A DNA stretch of 64,000 bases from Rahnella inusitata_A (lineage in GTDB: Bacteria > Pseudomonadota > Gammaproteobacteria > Enterobacterales > Enterobacteriaceae), in contig NZ_CBCPJJ010000018.1 in the NCBI RefSeq assembly GCF_965118895.1, forward strand, positions 94,160 through 158,159, in the 5' to 3' direction. Shown here in pieces: positions 1-7,996 of the stretch. Every line of letters starts with the position of its first letter. The stretch's first letter is position 1. Below the pieces are notes generated by a model. It searched no databases. It was not told the origin of the DNA and saw only the letters and a program-made list of their open reading frames with translations. A program made the translations under genes and the position numbers.

Positions 1-2559
1 CTGGCGCATCTCAATGGCGGAAACGCTGGTGCGACAAACAAACTGACGTTACAACGCAAAACGCGTAGTACACTGAATATTCCGAGCACCGGCGGGACGA
101 GTAAATCGGTGCAAATCGAAGTCCGCAAGAAACGCACTTATGTTAAACGTGATATGACCGAAGCAGAACTTGCCCAGGCAGAAGCGGAAGAGCAGGCGAA
201 GCGTGACGCGGAAGAACAGGCACAGCGTGCAGCAGCAGAGCAAGCCCAGCGCGAAGCTCAGGAAAAAGCCAAACGCGCCGCCGAAGAGCAAGCTAAACGT
301 GAGGCCGCTGATAAAGCTAAGCGTGATGCAGCGGAAAAAGATAAAGTGACGAATCAACATACCGACGAAGTAACTAAACCAGCTCAGGCAGATAAAGCAC
401 GCCGTGAAGCTGAAGCCGCAGAGCTGAAACGCAAAACGGAAGAAGAAGCCCAGCGTAAGGTTGAAGAAAACGCCAAGCGCATTGCAGAAGAAGCCCGCAA
501 AATGGCTGACTCTGGTGTCTGGACTGAAACTGTCGCGCCAAGCGAATCAGAATCTGCTGACTATCATGTCACCACTTCTACCCATGCCCGTGCTGCTGAA
601 GACGAGAACGACGCCAAAGTTGAAGGCGAACGTCGTAGCCGTACCCGCGGTGGCAAAGCGACCAAGCAGAAGAAAGGCAATAAACTGTCTGAATCTAAAG
701 CTGACCGCGAAGAAGCACGTGCCGTTGGCCGTAATGGTAAAGGTAAGCGTAAGCCAAGCACGCTGCAACAGAGCTTCAACAAGCCTGTTGCTGCAGTGAA
801 CCGTGACGTTGTAGTGGGTGAAACCATTACCGTTGCAGAGCTTGCGAACAAAATGGCAGTTAAAGGCTCTCAGGTCATCAAAACTATGATGAAACTGGGC
901 GCGATGGCCACCATCAACCAGGTTATTGATCAGGAAACTGCTCAGCTGGTTGCTGAAGAGATGGGTCACAAAGTTATCCTGCGTCGTGAAAACGAACTGG
1001 AAGAAGCGCTGATGAGCGACCGTGATACGGGCGCATCCGCTGGTGCTGAGCCACGTGCTCCGGTTGTGACCATCATGGGTCACGTTGACCACGGTAAAAC
1101 CTCTCTGCTTGACTACATTCGCTCAACGAAAGTTGCTGCGGGCGAAGCGGGTGGTATTACCCAGCACATCGGTGCTTATCACGTTGAAACTGAAAACGGC
1201 ATGATCACGTTCCTTGATACTCCTGGACACGCCGCATTTACTTCAATGCGTGCCCGTGGTGCTAAGGCAACTGACATCGTCGTTCTGGTTGTTTCTGCCG
1301 ATGATGGCGTGATGCCACAAACCATCGAAGCCGTACAGCATGCGAAAGCTGCTGGCGTGCCAATCGTGGTCGCAGTAAACAAAATTGATAAACCAGACGC
1401 TGATCCCGATCGCGTTCGTACCGAGCTTTCTCAGTACGGCGTTATGCCGGAAGAGTGGGGCGGTGAGTCTCAGTTCATCCACGTTTCTGCGAAAGCAGGG
1501 ACAGGCATCGATGATCTGCTGCAAGCTATCTTGCTGCAGGCCGAAGTTCTGGAGCTGAAAGCTGTCCGTACCGGTATGGCAAGCGGCGTTGTGATCGAGT
1601 CCTTCCTGGATAAAGGTCGTGGCCCGGTTGCAACTGTTCTGGTTCAGGAAGGTACGCTGAACAAGGGCGACATCATTCTGTGTGGCTTCGAATACGGTCG
1701 CGTTCGTGCAATGCGTGATGAAATGGGTCGCGACATTACGTCTGCGGGTCCATCTATCCCGGTGGAAGTGTTGGGTCTGTCCAGCGTTCCGGCTGCGGGT
1801 GATGAAGTTACCGTTGTACGTGATGAGAAAAAAGCCCGTGAAGTTGCGCTTTACCGTCAGGGTAAATTCCGCGAAGTGAAACTGGCCCGTCAGCAGAAAT
1901 CTAAACTGGAAAACATGTTTGCGAACATGACTGAAGGTGAAGTGTCTGAACTGAATATCGTTCTGAAATCTGACGTACAGGGTTCTTGCGAAGCGATTTC
2001 TGATGCACTGCAGAGCTTGTCTACTGACGAAGTGAAAGTCAAAATCGTGGGTATGGGTGTCGGTGGTATTACCGAGACTGATGCTACGCTGGCAGCCGCT
2101 TCCCGTGCGATCATCCTGGGCTTCAACGTACGTGCCGATGCTTCTGCTCGCCGCGTCGTAGAAAGCGAAAGCCTGGATCTGCGTTACTATTCCGTAATCT
2201 ATAACCTGATTGACGAAGTTAAACAGGCGATGAGCGGTATGTTGGCGCCAGAGTACAAACAGCAAATCATCGGCCTGGCTGAAGTTCGTGACGTGTTCAA
2301 GTCACCGAAATTTGGTGCAATTGCTGGTTGTATGGTTACTGAAGGTATGATCAAGCGTAACAACCCAATCCGTGTACTGCGTGACAACGTGGTCATCTAC
2401 GAAGGCGAGCTGGAATCCCTGCGCCGCTTCAAAGATGATGTTGCTGAAGTTCGCAACGGCATGGAATGTGGTATCGGCGTTAAGAACTACAACGATGTGC
2501 GTACTGGCGATGTGATCGAAGTCTTCGAAATCATCGAGATTAAACGTACTATCGCTTAA
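1..2559 (+). CDS. infB: Translation initiation factor IF2 (5' end missing)
   Basis: IF2 is the GTPase that brings initiator fMet-tRNA to the 30S subunit and promotes 50S joining. The open frame runs from base 1 with no start; alignment by eye to E. coli IF2 suggests about 46 codons lie outside the window. A long Ala/Glu/Arg/Lys-rich helical region covers the first 500 bases, then the IF2 N-domain, the G domain with P-loop GHVDHGKT (bases 1078-1101), switch DTPGH and NKID (1378-1389), then the C-terminal tRNA-binding domains, ending TIA. It is the first gene of an infB-rbfA-truB-rpsO-pnp string. The shorter isoform IF2-3 could start at ATG 502; the position matching the E. coli GTG of IF2-2 is ATT here (481). 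Confidence 0.98.
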   Translation: MAHLNGGNAGATNKLTLQRKTRSTLNIPSTGGTSKSVQIEVRKKRTYVKRDMTEAELAQAEAEEQAKRDAEEQAQRAAAEQAQREAQEKAKRAAEEQAKREAADKAKRDAAEKDKVTNQHTDEVTKPAQADKARREAEAAELKRKTEEEAQRKVEENAKRIAEEARKMADSGVWTETVAPSESESADYHVTTSTHARAAEDENDAKVEGERRSRTRGGKATKQKKGNKLSESKADREEARAVGRNGKGKRKPSTLQQSFNKPVAAVNRDVVVGETITVAELANKMAVKGSQVIKTMMKLGAMATINQVIDQETAQLVAEEMGHKVILRRENELEEALMSDRDTGASAGAEPRAPVVTIMGHVDHGKTSLLDYIRSTKVAAGEAGGITQHIGAYHVETENGMITFLDTPGHAAFTSMRARGAKATDIVVLVVSADDGVMPQTIEAVQHAKAAGVPIVVAVNKIDKPDADPDRVRTELSQYGVMPEEWGGESQFIHVSAKAGTGIDDLLQAILLQAEVLELKAVRTGMASGVVIESFLDKGRGPVATVLVQEGTLNKGDIILCGFEYGRVRAMRDEMGRDITSAGPSIPVEVLGLSSVPAAGDEVTVVRDEKKAREVALYRQGKFREVKLARQQKSKLENMFANMTEGEVSELNIVLKSDVQGSCEAISDALQSLSTDEVKVKIVGMGVGGITETDATLAAASRAIILGFNVRADASARRVVESESLDLRYYSVIYNLIDEVKQAMSGMLAPEYKQQIIGLAEVRDVFKSPKFGAIAGCMVTEGMIKRNNPIRVLRDNVVIYEGELESLRRFKDDVAEVRNGMECGIGVKNYNDVRTGDVIEVFEIIEIKRTIA

Positions 2560-2586
2560 CGTTTGCGAAGTAGCTGATATCCAGAT

Positions 2587-2611
2587 GGGGGGCCTTGCGC
2601 CCCCTTATTTG
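2587..2611 (+). terminator. Terminator-like hairpin between infB and rbfA
   Basis: A six base-pair G/C stem (2588-2593 with 2599-2604) and a five-base loop are followed by a T-rich run (TTATTTGTTT). It lies in the 79-base gap before rbfA. Because rbfA and truB have no obvious promoter of their own, it is likely a partial attenuator rather than an absolute stop. Confidence 0.6.
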
Positions 2612-2638
2612 TTTGGAGCAAGTGGAGAAAGAATAATC

Positions 2639-3052
2639 ATGGCAAAAGAATTTAGCCGTACACAGCGCGTCTCTCAGGAGATGCAAAAAGAAATCGCGAT
2701 AATTTTACAGCGCGAAGTCAAAGATCCACGTGTTGGCATGGCCACCGTGTCGGGAGTCGAAGTTTCACGTGATCTGGCATATGCCAAAGTGTTCGTGACC
2801 TTCCTTGACGTTCTGACGACCGATAATCACGATCCCGATCGTGTGAAAAACGGTATCAAAGCCTTACAGGACGCATCAGGTTTCATTCGTACCCTGATCG
2901 GCAAAGCGATGCGCCTGCGCGTTGTTCCTGAACTGACTTTTGCTTACGACAACTCACTGGTTGAAGGCATGCGTATGTCTAACCTGGTGACCAATGTCGT
3001 GAAGAACGATGCTGAACGTCGTTCAGCTGCAGGCGACGACGAGGAAGCATAA
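2639..3052 (+). CDS. rbfA: 30S ribosome-binding factor RbfA
   Basis: RbfA binds the maturing 30S subunit near the 5' end of 16S rRNA, is needed for efficient 16S processing and is a cold-shock protein in E. coli. The product is 137 residues (133 in E. coli) and starts MAKEFSRTQRVSQEMQ, the family N-terminus. The ATG at 2639 is chosen because GGAG sits 11 bases before it and because the longer open frame upstream only reads through the hairpin. The stop overlaps the truB start by one base (TAATG), so the two are translationally coupled. Confidence 0.96.
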   Translation: MAKEFSRTQRVSQEMQKEIAIILQREVKDPRVGMATVSGVEVSRDLAYAKVFVTFLDVLTTDNHDPDRVKNGIKALQDASGFIRTLIGKAMRLRVVPELTFAYDNSLVEGMRMSNLVTNVVKNDAERRSAAGDDEEA

Positions 3053-3996
3053 TGAGCCGCCCACGTCGCCGCGGCCGTGATATTCACGGCGTTCTGCTAC
3101 TGGACAAATCTTACGGCTTGTCTTCCAACGACGCGCTGCAAAAGGTCAAACGCCTTTATAACGCCAACCGTGCAGGACATACCGGTGCGCTTGATCCTCT
3201 GGCGACCGGCATGTTGCCGTTATGCTTAGGCGAAGCAACCAAATTTTCCCGTTTTTTGCTTGACTCCGACAAGCGTTATCGCGTCATTGCCCGCATGGGG
3301 CAACGTACCGATACCTCCGATGCGGAAGGTGAAATCATTTCCGAACGTGAAATGACCTTTACCCAGCAGCAGCTTGACGATGCTCTCGACAGCTTTCGTG
3401 GGGAAACCCAGCAAATTCCTTCCATGTATTCTGCACTGAAATACGAAGGGAAAAAGCTATACGAATATGCACGTCAGGGTATCGAAGTTCCACGCGAATC
3501 CCGCAGTATCACGGTGTATGAACTGAAGTTCATTCGCTGGGAAGGCTTCGAGCTTGAGCTGGAAATTCACTGCTCGAAAGGCACTTACATCCGCACAATT
3601 GTGGATGATTTGGGTGAAAAATTGGGATGTGGTGCACACGTCACTTATCTGCGCCGTTTGCAGGTAGCAACGTATCCTTTTGAGCGTATGGTCACCATGG
3701 ATAAACTCCATGAGCTGATGGCTCAGGCAGAAGAGCAGGGCATTGAACCGCGCTTACTGTTGGATCCTTTGTTGCTGCCTATGGACAGCGCCTGTGAAGA
3801 CTTCCCTGAAGTGAACTTACTGCCAGTAGTGGCTGGATATTTGAAACAGGGTCAACCTGTTCAGGCATCTGGCGCACCGACAAGCGGGATGGTTCGCATC
3901 ACCGAAGGTGAAGAACGTAAGTTTATCGGCATTGGCGAAATAGATGATGATGGACGCATTGCGCCGCGTCGTTTGGTCGTCGAATATACCGAATAA
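3052..3996 (+). CDS. truB: tRNA pseudouridine(55) synthase TruB
   Basis: TruB converts U55 in the T-loop of tRNAs to pseudouridine and also acts as a tRNA-folding chaperone. The 314-residue protein has the family signature HTGALDPLATGMLPLCLGEA near residues 43-62, in which the Asp of GALDP is the catalytic nucleophile, and a C-terminal PUA-like domain. It overlaps rbfA by one base and is followed by the rpsO promoter in a 123-base gap. Confidence 0.97.
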   Translation: MSRPRRRGRDIHGVLLLDKSYGLSSNDALQKVKRLYNANRAGHTGALDPLATGMLPLCLGEATKFSRFLLDSDKRYRVIARMGQRTDTSDAEGEIISEREMTFTQQQLDDALDSFRGETQQIPSMYSALKYEGKKLYEYARQGIEVPRESRSITVYELKFIRWEGFELELEIHCSKGTYIRTIVDDLGEKLGCGAHVTYLRRLQVATYPFERMVTMDKLHELMAQAEEQGIEPRLLLDPLLLPMDSACEDFPEVNLLPVVAGYLKQGQPVQASGAPTSGMVRITEGEERKFIGIGEIDDDGRIAPRRLVVEYTE

Positions 3997-4012
3997 GCGC
4001 TTTTTGCCCACC

Positions 4013-4041
4013 TTGCGATCATATATAGCAAAGGGTAGAAT
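4013..4041 (+). promoter_or_regulatory. Sigma-70 promoter of rpsO
   Basis: TTGCGA (4013-4018) and TAGAAT (4036-4041) are separated by 17 bases, immediately after truB. This is the position of the rpsO promoter in E. coli and gives an rpsO leader of roughly 70 bases, in which S15 is known in E. coli to repress its own translation through a pseudoknot. Confidence 0.75.
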
Positions 4042-4119
4042 AGCGCAGCTTATGCATTGGGTAGCTGAATTAGAGATCGGCACCCGTTTAAACTATCTAT
4101 AATATTTTGGAGTATAATT

Positions 4120-4389
4120 ATGTCTCTAAGCGTTGAAGCTAAAGCTCAAATCGTTTCCGACTTTGGTCGTGGCACAAACGACAGTGGTTCTTCCGAAGTT
4201 CAGGTTGCTCTGCTGACTGCTCAAATTAACCATCTGCAAGGTCACTTTGCAGAGCACAAAAAAGATCACCACAGCCGTCGTGGTCTGCTGCGCATGGTTT
4301 CTCAGCGTCGTAAACTGCTGGACTACCTGAAGGGTAAAGATGTAGCACGTTACACCAGCCTGATCGAACGTCTGGGTCTGCGTCGCTAA
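4120..4389 (+). CDS. rpsO: 30S ribosomal protein S15
   Basis: S15 is a primary 16S rRNA binding protein of the central domain of the 30S subunit. The 89-residue product has the standard length and the conserved DDHHSRRGLL-type segment (here KDHHSRRGLL) and ends RLGLRR. GGAG at 4109-4112 precedes the ATG. A strong hairpin terminator follows, and pnp comes next, as in E. coli. Confidence 0.98.
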   Translation: MSLSVEAKAQIVSDFGRGTNDSGSSEVQVALLTAQINHLQGHFAEHKKDHHSRRGLLRMVSQRRKLLDYLKGKDVARYTSLIERLGLRR

Positions 4390-4408
4390 TCAAGCGAGTT
4401 TCAGTGTA

Positions 4409-4434
4409 AAGGGGCCAATAGGCCCCTTTATTCT
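4409..4434 (+). terminator. rpsO terminator
   Basis: An eight base-pair stem (AAGGGGCC with GGCCCCTT, loop AATA) is followed by TATTCT. It lies 20 bases after the rpsO stop. In E. coli read-through of the equivalent terminator gives rpsO-pnp co-transcripts. Confidence 0.85.
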
Positions 4435-4520
4435 AGGAAGCGACACCAAATCAGGTTACTGTATGGTTGTTGTTTCTGCTGTTAATCTAAGAACATGAAC
4501 TTCCGTTACAGATGTTTTCG

Positions 4521-4582
4521 CGCGGCTAATGAGAGACTTTATTGCCACATTGCCAGGCCAATAAGGATTGTCATTAGTCGCG
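4521..4582 (+). promoter_or_regulatory. pnp leader hairpin (probable RNase III target)
   Basis: The outer arms 4521-4532 and 4571-4582 pair over 12 positions (CGCGGCTAATGA with TCATTAGTCGCG, one G-U). An inner stem pairs CTTTATTG (4537-4544) with CAATAAGG (4559-4566), again with one G-U. The result is a long double-stranded element about 80 bases before the pnp start. In E. coli the pnp leader forms such a duplex, RNase III cuts it, and PNPase then degrades the remaining strand to repress its own synthesis. The pairing is seen; the processing is inferred from that homology. Confidence 0.7.
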
Positions 4583-4662
4583 AGAATGTAGTGAGAAGCT
4601 CGGATATCTATCGGTGTGAACTGCTGTCATAACAGCTGCGCGCCCCAATTAAGGACATTACA

Positions 4663-6786
4663 TTGCTTAATCCGACTATTCGTAAATTCCAATACGGCCA
4701 GCACACCGTTACGCTGGAAACCGGCATGATGGCGCGTCAGGCGACTGCAGCCGTGATGGTTAGCATGGACGACACAGCGGTATTCGTTACCGTTGTTGGC
4801 CAGAAAAAAGCTAAACCAGGTCAGAGCTTCTTCCCCCTGACCGTTAACTACCAGGAGCGTACTTACGCTGCTGGTCGTATCCCGGGCAGCTTCTTCCGTC
4901 GTGAAGGCCGTCCAAGCGAAGGCGAAACACTGACTTCCCGTCTGATCGACCGTCCAATTCGTCCACTGTTCCCGGAAGGCTTCCTGAATGAAGTTCAGGT
5001 TATCGCAACCGTGGTTTCCCTGAACCCACAAGTTAACCCTGACATCGTTGCGATGATCGGTGCGTCTGCTGCCCTGAGCCTGTCTGGTATTCCATTCAGC
5101 GGCCCAATCGGTTCTGCGCGCGTAGGTTACATCAACAACCAGTACGTTCTGAACCCAACCGCAGATGAGCTGAAAACCAGCAGTCTGGATCTGGTGGTTG
5201 CCGGTACTAAAGGCGCGGTCCTGATGGTTGAGTCTGAAGCGGATGTTCTGAGCGAAGACCAGATGCTGGGTGCTGTGGTGTTCGGCCACGAACAACAACA
5301 AATCGTTATTGATAACATCAACTCTCTGGTTGCTGAAGTCGGTAAAGCGAAATGGGATTGGCAGCCAGAAGTGGTTAACGCTGAGCTGCACGCTCGCGTC
5401 GCTGCGCTGGCAGAATCTCGTTTAGGTGATGCTTATCTGATCACTGACAAACAAGACCGTTACGCTCAGATCAACGTGATCAAATCTGAAGTTGTGCAAA
5501 CACTGCAAGCTGAAGATGAAGCGCTGGACGCTGGCGAAATCTCTGACCTGCTGGGCAGCATTGAGAAGAACGTGGTGCGTAGCCGTGTTCTGCGTGGCGA
5601 GCCACGTATCGATGGTCGTGAAAAAGACATGATCCGCGGTCTGGACGTTCGTACTGGCGTTCTGCCACGTACCCACGGTTCTGCACTGTTCACCCGTGGT
5701 GAAACTCAGGCGCTGGTCACAGCGACGCTGGGTACTGCACGTGACGCGCAAAACCTGGACGAGTTGATGGGTGAGAAGTCGGACAGCTTCCTGTTCCACT
5801 ACAACTTCCCTCCATACTCCGTTGGTGAGACTGGCATGGTGGGATCACCTAAACGTCGTGAGATTGGTCACGGTCGTTTGGCTAAGCGCGGCGTGTTGGC
5901 GATGATGCCAAAACCAGAAGACTTCCCGTATACCGTACGTGTGGTTTCTGAAATCACTGAATCTAACGGTTCATCTTCTATGGCTTCCGTTTGTGGCGCG
6001 TCTCTGGCCCTGATGGATGCAGGCGTGCCGATCAAAGCCGCCGTTGCGGGTATCGCAATGGGTCTGGTTAAAGAAGGCGAAAGCTTTGTTGTTCTGTCCG
6101 ACATTCTGGGTGACGAAGATCACCTGGGCGACATGGACTTTAAAGTGGCCGGTAGCCGCGACGGTATCACCGCGCTGCAGATGGACATCAAAATCGAAGG
6201 TATCACCCGCGAAATCATGCAGGTGGCTCTGAACCAGGCTAAGGGTGCGCGTCTGCACATTCTGGGCGTTATGGAACAGGCTATCAGCACCCCGCGTGGC
6301 GACATCTCTCAGTTCGCTCCACGTATCCACACCATTAAGATCAGCCCGGACAAAATCAAGGACGTGATCGGTAAAGGTGGTTCTGTGATCCGTGCTCTGA
6401 CTGAAGAAACTGGCACGACTATCGAAATCGAAGATGACGGTACTGTGAAAATCGCAGCAACCGACGGCGAGAAAGCGAAATATGCTATCCGTCGTATCGA
6501 AGAGATCACTGCAGAAATCGAAGTTGGCCGTATCTACCAGGGTAAAGTGACCCGTATCGTAGACTTTGGTGCGTTTGTTGCCATCGGCGGCGGTAAAGAA
6601 GGCCTGGTCCATATTTCTCAGATCGCTGATAAGCGCGTTGAGAAAGTGACTGATTACCTGCAGATGGGTCAGGAAGTACCGGTTAAGGTACTGGAAGTTG
6701 ACCGTCAGGGCCGTGTGCGTTTGAGCATCAAAGAAGCAACTGCACCGACTCAGGACGATACAACTGAGCAACCTGCCGCAGAATAA
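4663..6786 (+). CDS. pnp: Polyribonucleotide nucleotidyltransferase (PNPase)
   Basis: PNPase is the 3'-5' phosphorolytic exoribonuclease of the RNA degradosome. The 707-residue product has two RNase PH-like domains separated by an all-helical region, then a KH domain (DVIGKGGSVIRALTEET near residue 570) and a C-terminal S1 domain (VTRIVDFGAFVAIGGGKEGL). The start is TTG, the rare start also used by E. coli pnp, with AAGGA eight bases before it; the encoded MLNPTIRKFQYGQHTVTLE matches the family N-terminus. The tail is Thr/Gln/Ala-rich and diverges from E. coli. The leader hairpin upstream suggests RNase III/PNPase autocontrol. Confidence 0.98.
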   Translation: MLNPTIRKFQYGQHTVTLETGMMARQATAAVMVSMDDTAVFVTVVGQKKAKPGQSFFPLTVNYQERTYAAGRIPGSFFRREGRPSEGETLTSRLIDRPIRPLFPEGFLNEVQVIATVVSLNPQVNPDIVAMIGASAALSLSGIPFSGPIGSARVGYINNQYVLNPTADELKTSSLDLVVAGTKGAVLMVESEADVLSEDQMLGAVVFGHEQQQIVIDNINSLVAEVGKAKWDWQPEVVNAELHARVAALAESRLGDAYLITDKQDRYAQINVIKSEVVQTLQAEDEALDAGEISDLLGSIEKNVVRSRVLRGEPRIDGREKDMIRGLDVRTGVLPRTHGSALFTRGETQALVTATLGTARDAQNLDELMGEKSDSFLFHYNFPPYSVGETGMVGSPKRREIGHGRLAKRGVLAMMPKPEDFPYTVRVVSEITESNGSSSMASVCGASLALMDAGVPIKAAVAGIAMGLVKEGESFVVLSDILGDEDHLGDMDFKVAGSRDGITALQMDIKIEGITREIMQVALNQAKGARLHILGVMEQAISTPRGDISQFAPRIHTIKISPDKIKDVIGKGGSVIRALTEETGTTIEIEDDGTVKIAATDGEKAKYAIRRIEEITAEIEVGRIYQGKVTRIVDFGAFVAIGGGKEGLVHISQIADKRVEKVTDYLQMGQEVPVKVLEVDRQGRVRLSIKEATAPTQDDTTEQPAAE

Positions 6787-6803
6787 TCTGTAACAGAAGT
6801 TTT

Positions 6804-6833
6804 ACAGCTCCTTTCCATCTGGAGGGGAGCTGT
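6804..6833 (+). other. Stem-loop between pnp and nlpI
   Basis: ACAGCTCC (6804-6811) pairs with GGAGCTGT (6826-6833), eight base pairs, with a smaller TCC/GGA pairing inside the loop. No T-run follows, so it is more likely a 3'-end stabiliser or processing site of the pnp message than a terminator. Confidence 0.5.
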
Positions 6834-6915
6834 TCGTATCACGAACGTAGGACGCGTTTGTGTTAAGCAAGCGGATGACAGGATGTCTATCCAATGTTTG
6901 TCTTCGGGAGTAGAA

Positions 6916-7800
6916 ATGAAGCCTTTCTTGCGCTGGTGTTATGTTGCGACAGCACTTATGTTGGCAGGATGCAGCAACCATGATTGGCGTAAAAATGAAG
7001 TTCTGGCGATTCCGTTGCAGCCTACGTTGCAGCAGGAAGTCATCCTGGCACGCATGGAACAAATTCTTGCCAGCCGGTCATTAACCGATGATGAGAGAGC
7101 ACAGCTATTATATGAGCGCGGTGTGCTGTATGATAGTCTCGGGCTAAGAGCACTGGCGCGAAATGATTTTTCACAAGCGCTGTCTATTCGTCCTGATATG
7201 CCAGAAGTTTTTAACTACCTGGGGATTTACCTAACGCAGGCAGGCAATTTCGATGCTGCCTATGAAGCGTTTGATTCTGTACTAGAGCTTGATCCAACTT
7301 ACAACTACGCGCGTTTGAACCGAGGTATCGCACTGTATTACGGTGGCCGATTCTCGTTAGCGCAGGATGATCTGCAGGCGTTTTATCGAGACGATCCAAA
7401 TGATCCCTTCCGTTCGTTATGGCTTTATCTTGCGGAGCGAGAAATCAATCCGAAGGATGCCGACGTAGCGCTTCAACAGCGTTATGACAAAGCGGACAGA
7501 GGGCAATGGGGATGGAATATCGTCGAATTCTACCTGGGCAAAATCAGCGAAACTACGCTGATGGAACGCCTCAAGGCAGAAGCAACGGATAACACTTCGC
7601 TCGCTGAGCATCTCAGTGAAACTGACTTCTATTTAGGTAAGCATTACCTAAGTCTGGGGGACAAGAACAGCGCCGCGGCACTGTTCAAACTGACGGTAGC
7701 TAACAACGTTCACAACTTTGTTGAGCACCGCTATGCATTGTTGGAATTGGCGCTTTTGGGCCAAGAGCAAGACGACCTATCAGAATCGGACCAGCAATAG
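6916..7800 (+). CDS. nlpI: Lipoprotein NlpI
   Basis: NlpI is an outer-membrane lipoprotein with tetratricopeptide repeats that serves as adaptor for the periplasmic protease Prc and scaffolds peptidoglycan hydrolases such as MepS. The 294-residue product (same as E. coli) has a signal peptide and lipobox LAGC with Cys19 as the lipidated residue, then TPR units around residues 60-160 (LLYERGVLYDSLG, VFNYLGIYLTQAG, ARLNRGIALYYGG). The ATG at 6916 is chosen over the longer frame because it directly precedes the signal peptide and has GGGAG six bases before it. Confidence 0.96.
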   Translation: MKPFLRWCYVATALMLAGCSNHDWRKNEVLAIPLQPTLQQEVILARMEQILASRSLTDDERAQLLYERGVLYDSLGLRALARNDFSQALSIRPDMPEVFNYLGIYLTQAGNFDAAYEAFDSVLELDPTYNYARLNRGIALYYGGRFSLAQDDLQAFYRDDPNDPFRSLWLYLAEREINPKDADVALQQRYDKADRGQWGWNIVEFYLGKISETTLMERLKAEATDNTSLAEHLSETDFYLGKHYLSLGDKNSAAALFKLTVANNVHNFVEHRYALLELALLGQEQDDLSESDQQ

Positions 7801-7828
7801 CTGACGACACCAATCAGCCTGATTAATC

Positions 7829-7846
7829 ATGGTTTTTACCATTTTT
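7829..7846 (+). terminator. Weak nlpI terminator
   Basis: ATGGT and ACCAT (five base pairs, loop TTTT) are followed by TTTT. The stem is short, so termination may be partial and some transcripts could continue into deaD. Confidence 0.45.
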
Positions 7847-7882
7847 AAGCGCCTTAACGGGCGAGGGTTGCTTTGTTCGTTT

Positions 7883-7888
7883 TATAAT
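7883..7888 (+). promoter_or_regulatory. Possible -10 element of yrbN-deaD
   Basis: A perfect TATAAT lies 28 bases before the yrbN start. No good -35 is found at 16-18 bases; TTGCTT is only 9 bases away. The site is plausible as a promoter because deaD needs one after the nlpI terminator, but it is not proven by sequence. Confidence 0.35.
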
Positions 7889-7915
7889 CTAATTTGAGCC
7901 GGTTCACACTTTTCA

Positions 7916-7996
7916 ATGAAAATGACTGAAAATTTTCTCGACGAGTTATGTAGACTGGCTGCCATTATTAATGAGGCACGTGTACATGACTACTGA
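7916..7996 (+). CDS. yrbN: Small protein YrbN
   Basis: This is a 26-codon frame beginning MKMTENFLDELCRLAAIINE and ending VHDY. E. coli has a 26-residue protein YrbN at exactly this place between nlpI and deaD, and the C-terminal half (DELCRLAAI...EARVHD) looks like the conserved part. It ends 11 bases inside deaD, so translation of yrbN runs through the deaD ribosome-binding site and start, suggesting coupling. Function is unknown. An in-frame ATG at 7922 is an alternative start; no strong ribosome-binding site is visible for either. Confidence 0.75.
   Translation: MKMTENFLDELCRLAAIINEARVHDY

Noticed and set aside
1243..2265. A 340-codon open frame antisense to infB
   Set aside because: Same shadow effect; the sense frame is unmistakably IF2.
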